A DNA stretch of 64,000 nucleotides from Catenovulum sediminis (GTDB lineage: Bacteria > Pseudomonadota > Gammaproteobacteria > Enterobacterales > Alteromonadaceae): positions 744,001 to 808,000 of the forward strand of contig NZ_CP041660.1 of NCBI RefSeq assembly GCF_007289895.1. The letters are read 5' to 3'. The stretch's first letter is position 1. Every line of letters begins with the position of its first letter. The notes under the pieces are model-generated. The model ran no database searches, was not told the origin of the DNA, and worked only from the letters and a program-made list of their open reading frames with translations. Below are positions 28,201-35,908 of the stretch, piece by piece. The position numbers and the translations under genes were made by a program.

Positions 28201-28510
28201 ATTTATTTTTAACCTCTAAGCTGCAGACTGCTAGTTTTATTCTGTTCATGCAATTGTTTCGGCATTTAAACACAAAGCTTTAATGAAACGATTGCCATTT
28301 AAATAATTAAATCAACAACCTGAATCAATCTTGCATGAGAAATTACGAAACCTAAATATTGATGTCAGATCAATTATAGTTATTAATTGGTGACACGCAC
28401 TTTTTTAATTCGAAATGTGTACACTAAGTATTCATTTCGTTAAAAAATAAGGTGTTAATGTTAAAGGTATGACAGTTGAGCAAAATACACAAGCCAAAAC
28501 TTGAATAAAA
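28201..28510. other. Intergenic region upstream of the chemoreceptor gene
   Basis: Holds the sigma-28 promoter (28256-28282). The remaining 230 bp towards yjbQ are AT-rich; I see no gene and no convincing terminator. Confidence 0.55.
28256..28282 (-). promoter_or_regulatory. Flagellar sigma-28 (FliA) promoter of the chemoreceptor gene
   Basis: The minus strand reads TAAAGCTT, 11 bases, GCCGAAAC, compared with the consensus TAAAGTTT-N11-GCCGATAA. The -10 element begins 56 bp upstream of the ATG at 28200. Confidence 0.78.
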
Positions 28511-28930
28511 TCACTCTCCTTGCAACGTCACCATTATTTTTCGATTACCACCAAAATCTCGATGTTCACCAAGATAAATGCCTTGCCAAGTCCCAAGGGC
28601 AAAACGCCCGCTTCGAACCGGCAAAGTTAAACTAACGCCCAACAAACTTGATTTAATATGCGCAGGCATATCATCATCACCTTCGTATGTATGTCGGTAG
28701 TAGCTTTGCTTTTCAGGGACCATATAATTGATATGATCTTCAAAATCAGCGCGTACAGTTGGATCCGCGTTTTCGTTTAACGTCAAACTTGCCGATGTGT
28801 GCTGCAACAATAAATGGCACAAACCTGTTTCAATTTGATTCAGTTCATTAAGCTGTCGTTCTATTTCATCTGTAACCAAATGAAATCCACGTGACTTTGC
28901 TGTTAGAGATATATTTTTTTGAAACCACAT
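28511..28930 (-). CDS. yjbQ: YjbQ family protein (UPF0047, secondary thiamine-phosphate synthase-like)
   Basis: 139 residues, normal length. Signature segments are [17 protein letters not shown], the central [21 protein letters not shown] and the end [16 protein letters not shown], with conserved His residues likely to bind metal. E. coli YjbQ has been reported to have weak thiamine-phosphate synthase activity, but the physiological role is unclear. It starts 23 bp downstream of cheX on the same strand, so the two may be co-transcribed. Confidence 0.93.
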   Translation of the reverse strand: MWFQKNISLTAKSRGFHLVTDEIERQLNELNQIETGLCHLLLQHTSASLTLNENADPTVRADFEDHINYMVPEKQSYYRHTYEGDDDMPAHIKSSLLGVSLTLPVRSGRFALGTWQGIYLGEHRDFGGNRKIMVTLQGE

Positions 28931-28953
28931 AATCTAAGTTCTGCTTGTATTCG

Positions 28954-29421
28954 TTAAACTTTATCGAAACAAATTTCGATATGCGCAGAACCTGCTTCAG
29001 CCTCAAACGGCATTATCACGATTGGACCGTCCGACTTGTGAGCTATCGTGTGACCTTTACCTGAAACCACCATAGGCGTAGCCATATCAAAATCATAGCC
29101 TTTTTCAGCTAATAACTTTTTTGCGCCACCGGTGACCATATTGGTTATTTCCCCCACCATATCTGTCACTTCTTCATTAATACCATCTGGTTTCTCACCC
29201 AACATACGACTCATTATTTCAAGCGCCAATCCCTCTTCAAACGAAACGGAGAAAGAACCTTTAGTTTGCGGGCCTACCATGCCAATTAAACCGGACACAT
29301 CGCCTCGCGCAACTTCGTCTTTTTTCAAGCGAGGTTTTAATGGCTTAAGCTCTAACATAGCCATAGTGCTAATGACATTTACTAGTGAAGACAGGAAGGG
29401 GTTGACGAATTCTACATTCAT
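28954..29421 (-). CDS. Chemotaxis protein CheX-like phosphatase
   Basis: 155 residues of the CheX/CheC family. The family's catalytic E-x2-N motif is in GEITNMVTGGAK (about 92-103), and there is a C-terminal HIEICF strand. Such proteins dephosphorylate CheY-P. There is no full che operon here, but the sigma-28-driven chemoreceptor lies nearby on the same strand. It starts at ATG 29421. Confidence 0.88.
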   Translation of the reverse strand: MNVEFVNPFLSSLVNVISTMAMLELKPLKPRLKKDEVARGDVSGLIGMVGPQTKGSFSVSFEEGLALEIMSRMLGEKPDGINEEVTDMVGEITNMVTGGAKKLLAEKGYDFDMATPMVVSGKGHTIAHKSDGPIVIMPFEAEAGSAHIEICFDKV

Positions 29422-29599
29422 AACAAGTTCCTAACACGACCCTTTTGAGTTAAAAATATTTATCGAGCAAGTTTGCCTTGCCGAAAAGTGTTTGTAAACC
29501 AGAAAAAGTTTATTCACTTTATTTAAAAGTGTAGCAGGTTACACCAAAAACAACATATATGTTATACACTTAGTTATAAAGGTTCAGAATAAAACAGCC

Positions 29600-29860
29600 A
29601 TGCAGCAAGCGAGTTTATTTGAAATAGAAGTAGAAAGCCCATGCATCGGTGTCTGCGAGTCAGGCCCGAGAGGCTATTGTCGTGGTTGTTTGCGCAGCCG
29701 CGAGGAAAGGTTTTATTGGCCCAAACTCACCGCAGCGCAAAAAATTCAAGTTATATCTCTTTGCGAAATGCGCAGAAAAAAGCTCAACAGCAAAAAAATG
29801 AAAGAAAAAGAACAATCTTTACTAAAACAAATACAAGCCGAACAACTGAGCTTATTCTAG
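29600..29860 (+). CDS. DUF1289 family protein
   Basis: 86 residues. The family core SPCIGVC-ESGPRGYCRGCLRS carries four cysteines (15, 19, 27, 30) that may bind metal. It is followed by EERFYWPKLTAAQK and a basic coiled-coil tail. The function is unknown. Its TAG stop is abutted by the palindromic element at 29861, whose insertion just missed the coding sequence or supplied the 3' flank. Confidence 0.88.
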   Translation: MQQASLFEIEVESPCIGVCESGPRGYCRGCLRSREERFYWPKLTAAQKIQVISLCEMRRKKLNSKKMKEKEQSLLKQIQAEQLSLF

Positions 29861-30008
29861 CTAGGGCGTGTGAATCTTTGTATTATTTTTGAGAAATAGG
29901 CTATTTTAATCATTCTAAATAAACGAATTCTAATGCCGTTAAGGGTTAAAATAGCCATTGCCCTTCGGGCTGAGGCTCAAATTATAAACAAAGATAAACT
30001 CGCCCTAG
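29861..30008. mobile_element. MITE-like palindromic element
   Basis: 148 bp with no coding capacity, bounded by CTAGGGCG and CGCCCTAG. The terminal inverted repeats match at 25 of 33 positions. An internal perfect 11-bp inverted repeat (GGCTATTTTAA at 29899-29909 and its complement at 29946-29956) and a small GCCC-TTC-GGGC hairpin complete a long fold-back. The ends resemble the IS5-family element at 42092-42974 (GGGGCTGTTGATCTTT) and share its CTAG target, suggesting mobilisation by such a transposase. It lies between convergent DUF1289 and OsmC genes and may also act as a terminator. Confidence 0.65.
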
Positions 30009-30009
30009 A

Positions 30010-30438
30010 CTATGTATTAATATGCTCGACTGAAAAGTGTATTTTTACGCCTCCGGCTTTTAACATCGCGGCGACTGAACAATATTTATCAACCGATAAA
30101 GAACAGGCGTGATTCAGCGCTTTTTCCGTTGCATTGGGTGAGCGAATAACAAAAGTTAAATGTATTGATTCAAAAACCGCAGGTATCTTGTCTACCCTGT
30201 ACGCTTCGACGTGCACATCCAGCGCAGTCAATTCAATTCTTTTTTTATTTAATATGGTGACAACGTCAAAGGCTGAGCAACCCGCGAGTCCCATCAAAAC
30301 CATTTCCATTGGCCTTGTGCCGGCATCCATCCCACCACCAGAAGGTGGCCCATCCATTTTAACTTTATGACCTGCGGCTGAGGTTGCTTCAAATTGTTTT
30401 TCACCGCACCATTTAATTTGTAATTTTTGGGTTGACAT
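30010..30438 (-). CDS. OsmC family protein (YhfA-like)
   Basis: 142 residues with the two OsmC cysteines Cys54 (LMGLAGCSAFDVV) and Cys120 (VDKYCSVAAM). OsmC/Ohr-type proteins use such a pair to reduce organic hydroperoxides; the YhfA branch is uncharacterised. The GPPSGGGMDAGTRPMEM segment is typical of the YhfA branch. Its stop codon lies 1 bp from the MITE-like element. Confidence 0.9.
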   Translation of the reverse strand: MSTQKLQIKWCGEKQFEATSAAGHKVKMDGPPSGGGMDAGTRPMEMVLMGLAGCSAFDVVTILNKKRIELTALDVHVEAYRVDKIPAVFESIHLTFVIRSPNATEKALNHACSLSVDKYCSVAAMLKAGGVKIHFSVEHINT

Positions 30439-30490
30439 AATGACCTAATATTTACACTCTGAATATATTAATACTGACATACTAGCGCAT

Positions 30491-31723
30491 ATGAGAAAAG
30501 TAAAAGGTTTCACAAGTAAATTAGTTCACGCCGAAAGAAAGCAGCAACCAGAATATGGTGCGATTCATCAGCCGATACACCAGTCAGTTCTATTTGCATA
30601 TTCAGACGCTCAAGATTTGGTGGATGTTTTTCAAGGTAAATCCAGCCAACATGCTTATGCTCGCCAATCCAGCCCCAGCATTTCTTGCTTGCAAAATACA
30701 ATCACAGATTTAGAACAAGGACATGCATGTTTAGTATTTTCAAGCGGCATGGCCGCCTTGACCACATTAATGTTGACGATGTTAAAGCAAGGCGATCACC
30801 TATTAATGAGCCGCTTTGTATTTGGCAATACCAATAGTTTTGCGCAAACGTTAGAAAATTATGGGATAGAAGTGAGTTTTGTTGACGTGACAAATATTGA
30901 AGACGTTGCCCGCAACATAAAACCTAACAGCCGTATGCTATTTACTGAAACCATTGCCAATCCAGTCACTCAAGTAGCTGATTTAACGGGGTTAGGAAAA
31001 TTAACTAAAGCACGAAACATCGTGTTTGTAGTCGACAATACAATGACGCCAGCCTACTTACTGCAACCACAAAATCACCAAGCCGATTTTATTGTGACCT
31101 CATTGACCAAGTATTTTGGCGGTCACGCCAACGCGTTAGGTGGTGCTGTTGTAGATATGGGTCGTTTTGATTGGCAAAAGTTCGAAAACATTAATGATGC
31201 CTATAAAAAAGGTGATGCCATTAATTGGGCTATCACGCAAATAAAAAAGAAAGGTTTACGTGATATGGGCGCTTGTTTAAGCTCTGATTCTATGCATTTA
31301 TTATCTGTCGGCTCTGAGACAATGGCGCTGCGTTTAGACAGAAGCTGTGCAAATGCACTGCAACTGGCCAATTTTTTGGATTCGCACCCCAAAATAGAAA
31401 AAGTTTATTATCCGGGATTACCAAACCACCCGCAGCATACCTTGGCAAAACGGCTATTTAAACACAACGGCGCGATCTTAAGCTTTTCCCCGAAAGAAGG
31501 TATAGATCCACTTAGACTGATAAACAAACTAGAATTAATTCTCTGCTCGACACATTTAGGGGATAACAGAACACTGGCAATCCCGGTAGCACCGACGATA
31601 TATCACGAGATGGGTGAAGCTAGAAGAAAATCAATGGGGATCAGTGAAAATATGATTCGCTTGTCTGTCGGCATTGAAGATTGCGAAGACCTAATAGCAG
31701 ACCTAGAAGCCGCTTTGCTTTAA
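30491..31723 (+). CDS. Cystathionine gamma-synthase family PLP-dependent enzyme
   Basis: 410 residues of the Cys/Met metabolism (transsulfuration) family. The PLP lysine is Lys207 in VTSLTKYFGGH, with YARQSSPS (about 56-63) and SSGMAAL (about 84-90) binding the cofactor phosphate. The family includes cystathionine gamma-synthase, O-succinyl- and O-acetylhomoserine sulfhydrylase and methionine gamma-lyase. Sequence alone does not decide which; similar orphan enzymes are common in Shewanella and Alteromonas. It is a monocistronic gene divergent from osmC and ended by the hairpin at 31758. Confidence 0.9.
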   Translation: MRKVKGFTSKLVHAERKQQPEYGAIHQPIHQSVLFAYSDAQDLVDVFQGKSSQHAYARQSSPSISCLQNTITDLEQGHACLVFSSGMAALTTLMLTMLKQGDHLLMSRFVFGNTNSFAQTLENYGIEVSFVDVTNIEDVARNIKPNSRMLFTETIANPVTQVADLTGLGKLTKARNIVFVVDNTMTPAYLLQPQNHQADFIVTSLTKYFGGHANALGGAVVDMGRFDWQKFENINDAYKKGDAINWAITQIKKKGLRDMGACLSSDSMHLLSVGSETMALRLDRSCANALQLANFLDSHPKIEKVYYPGLPNHPQHTLAKRLFKHNGAILSFSPKEGIDPLRLINKLELILCSTHLGDNRTLAIPVAPTIYHEMGEARRKSMGISENMIRLSVGIEDCEDLIADLEAALL

Positions 31724-31757
31724 GTTAATAAAGCAAAATAGAGCAAATAGAGCGAAG

Positions 31758-31779
31758 AAACGGGCTTGCCAGCCCGTTT
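31758..31779. terminator. Bidirectional terminator
   Basis: The eight-base arms AAACGGGC and GCCCGTTT have a 6-base loop. It lies between the convergent PLP-enzyme gene (+) and the anti-sigma gene (-), 35 bp and 7 bp from their respective stops. Confidence 0.8.
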
Positions 31780-31785
31780 AAATAT

Positions 31786-32466
31786 CTAAAACAGTAAATG
31801 TGCTATCGGATTTAATAACCGCGATATACCTTGTGTAAATTGAATAGGCGCATCCATCACAGTCAAACATAAACAACATTGACTCTGTTGAGTTTTTGGC
31901 GAGTGTTCAATGTTGTTATCTAACACAATGAAATCACCTGGCTTATATACGCCCTGCTCATCGCTTAAACTGCCTGCCAGCACAACTGTCATTTCAATAC
32001 TTTTATGCTTGTGCATAGGCACTTGTACACCTGGCTCAATATAAATCAAACTGGCACGATATTCATCAAAATCACCTAATGCACTTGAGTGAATACCGGC
32101 CAAGTTACGCCAGTTTTGCCCTTCTTGCCGTTCCATCTTTCTTTGTACCGTGCGCGGCAACTTAAACTTCTTACCATCTATCTGCACAAATGACTCTCGC
32201 TTATCCGTTGTAAACGCATCCTTAGCTAATACAGCCGTTTCATCACTTGCGCTTAGGATAGAAGTCAACATATCGTCAAATGGAGATTGTATTTCGTCAT
32301 CCAGCTTACAAAGGTCAAAGGCTAATTCGTCTTCAATTGCTGCAACGGTTTCGCTACAACATTGACAATATTCAACATGCGTCGCGACCGCCAAATTAAT
32401 ACCAGAGGAGAGTTCTCCCGCAGCAAAACCCCTTAACAATCTCTCTGATGGATGAAATTTAATCAT
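31786..32466 (-). CDS. chrR: ChrR-type zinc anti-sigma factor with cupin domain
   Basis: About 226 residues from ATG 32466 (MIKFHPSERLL); the frame is open 11 codons further upstream, but 32466 overlaps the sigma-factor stop and fits the family. The N-terminal zinc-binding anti-sigma domain shows the H-x3-C-x2-C motif in HVEYCQCC. The C-terminal cupin domain has VPMHKHKSIEMTVVLAG and a late His for a second metal. In Rhodobacter, ChrR holds its sigma factor until singlet oxygen or organic peroxide disrupts it. It is translationally coupled to the sigma gene. Confidence 0.92.
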   Translation of the reverse strand: MIKFHPSERLLRGFAAGELSSGINLAVATHVEYCQCCSETVAAIEDELAFDLCKLDDEIQSPFDDMLTSILSASDETAVLAKDAFTTDKRESFVQIDGKKFKLPRTVQRKMERQEGQNWRNLAGIHSSALGDFDEYRASLIYIEPGVQVPMHKHKSIEMTVVLAGSLSDEQGVYKPGDFIVLDNNIEHSPKTQQSQCCLCLTVMDAPIQFTQGISRLLNPIAHLLF

Positions 32467-33115
32467 GGTCTTGCTCCATCGCCTGTTGCATTTTACCAAG
32501 CCCTAGACGAATTCTGGATTTAACAGTTCCAAGCGGTATTTGCAATTCGTCAGCGACTTCTTGCTGAGATTTTTCTTCTAAATATACTTTTTCAATCACG
32601 ATTTGTTGACACTCTGACATCACGGGATAAAACTGAACTAGCTCACCTTGCAGTAGCAGATTCTCTAATAAGGTAAACGCATGGTGTTCGTTGTTATTAG
32701 ATCTTTCTTCTAAAATTGGCCATAAATCATCGGCAAAATTTTCTTCTTTTTTGTGGCTGGCTTTACGTAACATGTCATAACGCACATTTCTTGCTATGGT
32801 ATATATCCATGTTGACGCGGCCCCTTTGCTGGAATCAAATAAGTGAGATTTTAACCATACATTCAACATGGTATCCTGCACCATTTCCATCGCCAATTGT
32901 TCTTGCTTCAATAATTTCAAACCAAAGGATTTTAGCCTTGGTGCAAAATGATTAAAAATTAAAGTATACGCCCTACGATCGCGGTGCATTGCAACCCTGT
33001 GCAAAAGTTCACTCCAATCGTTTGGCTTTTCCGGTTCGACCATCACGCTTTTAGCAAGCTCATGTTGAGAGATATTGTGTTTTGTATCTTGACTGACAAC
33101 GCCCATCATATCCAA
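32459..33115 (-). CDS. ECF RNA polymerase sigma factor (RpoE/ChrR-partner group)
   Basis: 218 residues with sigma region 2 (RRAYTLIFNHFAPRLKSFG and the -10 recognition segment DTMLNVWLKSHLFD...STWIYTIARNVRYDMLR) and region 4 (CQQIVIEKVYLEEKSQQEVADELQIPLGTVKSRI). The partner ChrR-type gene overlaps its end, which identifies the group responding to singlet oxygen or photo-oxidative stress. The upstream TGATCC/CGTA element suggests autoregulation. Confidence 0.93.
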   Translation of the reverse strand: MDMMGVVSQDTKHNISQHELAKSVMVEPEKPNDWSELLHRVAMHRDRRAYTLIFNHFAPRLKSFGLKLLKQEQLAMEMVQDTMLNVWLKSHLFDSSKGAASTWIYTIARNVRYDMLRKASHKKEENFADDLWPILEERSNNNEHHAFTLLENLLLQGELVQFYPVMSECQQIVIEKVYLEEKSQQEVADELQIPLGTVKSRIRLGLGKMQQAMEQDHD

Positions 33116-33138
33116 CTCTTTTTTTGCTTTAAACGTTT

Positions 33139-33163
33139 TACGGCCGGTTTATACATAGGATCA
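33139..33163 (-). promoter_or_regulatory. Probable autoregulated ECF promoter
   Basis: On the minus strand, TGATCC is followed by 15 bases and CGTA, 24 bp upstream of the sigma gene ATG. TGATCC is the -35 element known for RpoE-ChrR regulons. The -10 part is less certain. Confidence 0.6.
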
Positions 33164-33258
33164 CATTAAATTAAATATTTTTTGGCGTGCGCTACCGATT
33201 GCAACTAAGCTTTATCGGTAATACACTTGTTGCAAATATGTATCAGGGAGCAAAACAC

Positions 33259-33534
33259 GTGAAATTACACGATGATATCCACAACTATTACGAAAAACTT
33301 GTCGTCGATAAGCTAGACAGTATGAATATTACGGAGAATAATCAAGATTCTGATTACCTAGCCGATTTATGTTGTCTGATTCTAAATCAATTGCCTCCCA
33401 GATATATCCGTTATGAAGTCGATATGGCTTTTTATATGCCGCAAGCGGAAAGATTACAAATGGAACTCAATGTAGATAGCGCGATCCGCAGCTCAATGAA
33501 GTTTTTAGAAGAAAGAGATAAAAGGAAAGTATAA
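33259..33534 (+). CDS. ComFB family protein
   Basis: 91 residues from GTG 33259, chosen because AGGGAG lies 8 bases upstream; the in-frame ATG 33238 and an upstream extension to 33187 lack such a site. It matches the ComFB family core: HDDIHNYYEKLVVDKLD, then DLCCLILNQLPPRYIRYEVD. ComFB was named from a Bacillus competence operon; cyanobacterial homologues have been reported to bind cyclic di-GMP. It directly abuts the next small gene, with no intervening base. Confidence 0.85.
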   Translation: MKLHDDIHNYYEKLVVDKLDSMNITENNQDSDYLADLCCLILNQLPPRYIRYEVDMAFYMPQAERLQMELNVDSAIRSSMKFLEERDKRKV

Positions 33535-33702
33535 ATGGCGCTCGAAGATGCACCAAGGCATGTTAAACTTGCGGTTGATTTGATCTTTCTTTTAGAAAGC
33601 AATGACATGCCAGCCGATGAAGTACTTAAAGCACTAAAAATTGTTGAGCAAGATTTCAAAGAAAAATTAGAAAGAGAAACAAGCGAAAACAACAACGCCT
33701 GA
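33535..33702 (+). CDS. ybaM: YbaM-like small protein (DUF2496)
   Basis: A 55-residue protein from ATG 33535 to TGA 33700-33702. It starts [20 protein letters not shown] and continues [20 protein letters not shown], closely resembling E. coli YbaM (which begins with a similar [13 protein letters not shown] pattern). It has two helices and no known function. It begins immediately after the comFB stop, so it is surely co-transcribed; an AGGAAAG site lies inside the end of comFB. Confidence 0.88.
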   Translation: MALEDAPRHVKLAVDLIFLLESNDMPADEVLKALKIVEQDFKEKLERETSENNNA

Positions 33703-33745
33703 CGGCCCAATTGTTTCGAGTGCATTTAACCGTGAAACATATTAC

Positions 33746-35845
33746 ATGAAAAATATCCCTAAGTTTTTAGCTTTAATGACATCTTGCACCCTAGCAACTC
33801 AAGTGTGGGCGCAGACGCATGCAGAAGATTTATTTTCACTTCCAATTGAAGAATTAATGCAACTTGAAGTTGCGAGCGCTACTTTAACAAATGAAACGTT
33901 AACCAGCGTACCGTCTAGTGTGGCAATCTTTAACCGTCAGGAAATTCAACAATTAGGTTTAACCAACCTAGATGAAATATTAAATTTTGTAACCGGGTTT
34001 CAAAGCGTTCAATCCGACAGGGATCCACGATTTAATAAAGTATCGTCGCGTGGCAGAGCATCGGGTTCAGGTGGGGGTGAGATCCTCATTCTGTTAAATG
34101 GCCAGCGCATCAATAGCGAGTACTCTGGCGCGAATGATTACACACTGCCACTTATACCACTCTCTATTGTTGAAAAAATAGAAGTCATTAAAGGTCCGGG
34201 ATCTTCTATTTACGGTTCAAACGCCTTTTTAGGTGTGATTAATATTTTAACCATAAGCAAACACACCCCACAAGTCAGTCTTGCGGCTGGGAATATGGGC
34301 GGACGAGAATATAGTGCCTCTGCAGGTTATCAAGCAGGAGATTTTTCAGTACAGGCAATAGCTGCATATGGTCGTGACAAAGGTGACCTATACAAACAAG
34401 AGACGGATAGCTTTATCTCAACTGAGCAGCACGATTTATATGATGCTATTCAGCACAAAGAATTGATCTTCAACCTTAAATATGCAAAAACTGCCTTGCA
34501 CATTACCAGTAGTGAACAGCAATCTGAAGATTATTATATCCAAGGCAATATTGGCAAAGGATTCAATTTCTCTAAAACTGAATCTGTTTTTGTCACGCTC
34601 AACCATTTAGTGGACTGGTCTGATACATTGCAAACGGATATCTGGTTAGATTATCGGGATAATAAAACAGATTTATCTATTCAAGGAACGAGTGAATTTG
34701 CATTTTTTGAAGTAACGACCCCACCCACAACAGCACCGCTGCTGGCTAAAACCCCAATTTATGAAACAGCTAAAGGGATCCGAGTAAACAATTTCTATCA
34801 ACTCAATAGTGACTTACGCTTAAGTGTCGGTTTAGAGCATAGAAGCAGTAAACTAGAAAAAGATAGATCGTATACCAATATTGATTACCAAAGTTGTCTT
34901 AATTCAATTGAATGCGCCACGTACTTAGCAAGTGGTGGCGCAATCAAACCTCAACAACATCCGAACATTGCACATTTTGATGGTGAGTTTCGTGAAAATA
35001 TCTTGTTTGTAAGTGCAACACAGCGAGATATAAATGGCGCATTTGCACAGGCGCAAATTCGTCTGGGTGACAAAACGGAAATGACATTAGGTGCACGCTA
35101 CGACAAGTATAGTGATATTGGCAGTAATACCAGTCCAAGAATAAGTGTCGTGCATAATTTTGATATGCACCATACCTTTAAAATAAATTATGGTGAAGCG
35201 TATCGAGCCCCCCAGTTAAATGAGCTTGGTTTACAAAACAACCCATTGGTTCAGGGTAACCCCAACTTAAACGCTGAGATTGTAAAGTCGTTTGATTTAA
35301 TCTGGCTCGGCAATTTTGAAAAATGGACAGCATCCGCAACCTACTTTAGCCATCAGATAAAAGACCCGATTTTAGCCGGTGTGCAAAATAACCAAGTGGT
35401 GCTGCTTAATCAGCAAGAAAACCAAAGAACCGAAGGCTTAGAAGCTGAGTTAACCTACATTCCGCAATCTAATATGTATTTTAAGCTAGGTGCAACGCAT
35501 ATTTTAGATAAAGCTGAAGATCAGTTTAAAGAATCAGATAACTTATTTTTTGCAATTGCCAATTATCAATATCAAAAATGGAACTTTAACCTGTCAACTA
35601 ATTATCAGAGTGAAAAGCAAACCGTCGAATATAAAAGCCGGGAAGGCACATTGGTTGAACTGGATGACTATTGGGTGACTAATGCGAAAGTCTCTTATCA
35701 AATCAATGAGAATACCCGCGTATTTGCCGCTGCAAAAAATCTGTTCGATACTGAATACCGCACACCCGCGATTAGCAATTCTGCAGACCAAGGTGTGCCT
35801 AACCGCGGTTTACAGTGGTTTGTCGGAGCAGAAGTATCTTTTTAA
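33746..35845 (+). CDS. TonB-dependent outer-membrane receptor
   Basis: 699 residues. A signal peptide (about 1-22, ending VWA-Q) is followed by a plug domain (about 50-165, with TSVPSSVAIFNRQEIQQLG and ILLNGQRINSEY). The beta barrel ends in the aromatic C-terminal strand GLQWFVGAEVSF. The substrate is unknown: there is no adjacent siderophore or vitamin gene and no Fur box I can defend. It may take up a siderophore, heme or glycan. It is followed by a terminator that overlaps the end of ygiQ. Confidence 0.93.
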   Translation: MKNIPKFLALMTSCTLATQVWAQTHAEDLFSLPIEELMQLEVASATLTNETLTSVPSSVAIFNRQEIQQLGLTNLDEILNFVTGFQSVQSDRDPRFNKVSSRGRASGSGGGEILILLNGQRINSEYSGANDYTLPLIPLSIVEKIEVIKGPGSSIYGSNAFLGVINILTISKHTPQVSLAAGNMGGREYSASAGYQAGDFSVQAIAAYGRDKGDLYKQETDSFISTEQHDLYDAIQHKELIFNLKYAKTALHITSSEQQSEDYYIQGNIGKGFNFSKTESVFVTLNHLVDWSDTLQTDIWLDYRDNKTDLSIQGTSEFAFFEVTTPPTTAPLLAKTPIYETAKGIRVNNFYQLNSDLRLSVGLEHRSSKLEKDRSYTNIDYQSCLNSIECATYLASGGAIKPQQHPNIAHFDGEFRENILFVSATQRDINGAFAQAQIRLGDKTEMTLGARYDKYSDIGSNTSPRISVVHNFDMHHTFKINYGEAYRAPQLNELGLQNNPLVQGNPNLNAEIVKSFDLIWLGNFEKWTASATYFSHQIKDPILAGVQNNQVVLLNQQENQRTEGLEAELTYIPQSNMYFKLGATHILDKAEDQFKESDNLFFAIANYQYQKWNFNLSTNYQSEKQTVEYKSREGTLVELDDYWVTNAKVSYQINENTRVFAAAKNLFDTEYRTPAISNSADQGVPNRGLQWFVGAEVSF

Positions 35846-35875
35846 TTAAATAAGCCCAACACAAAACCAAAAAGC

Positions 35876-35908
35876 CAAGCGTTCGTTTAACGGCGCTTGT
35901 TTTTTTTA
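35876..35908 (+). terminator. Terminator of the TonB receptor gene
   Basis: The arms CAAGCG and CGCTTG, with an inner CGTT/AACG pairing, are followed by a run of eight or more T. The sequence overlaps the last codons of the convergent ygiQ. Confidence 0.75.
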
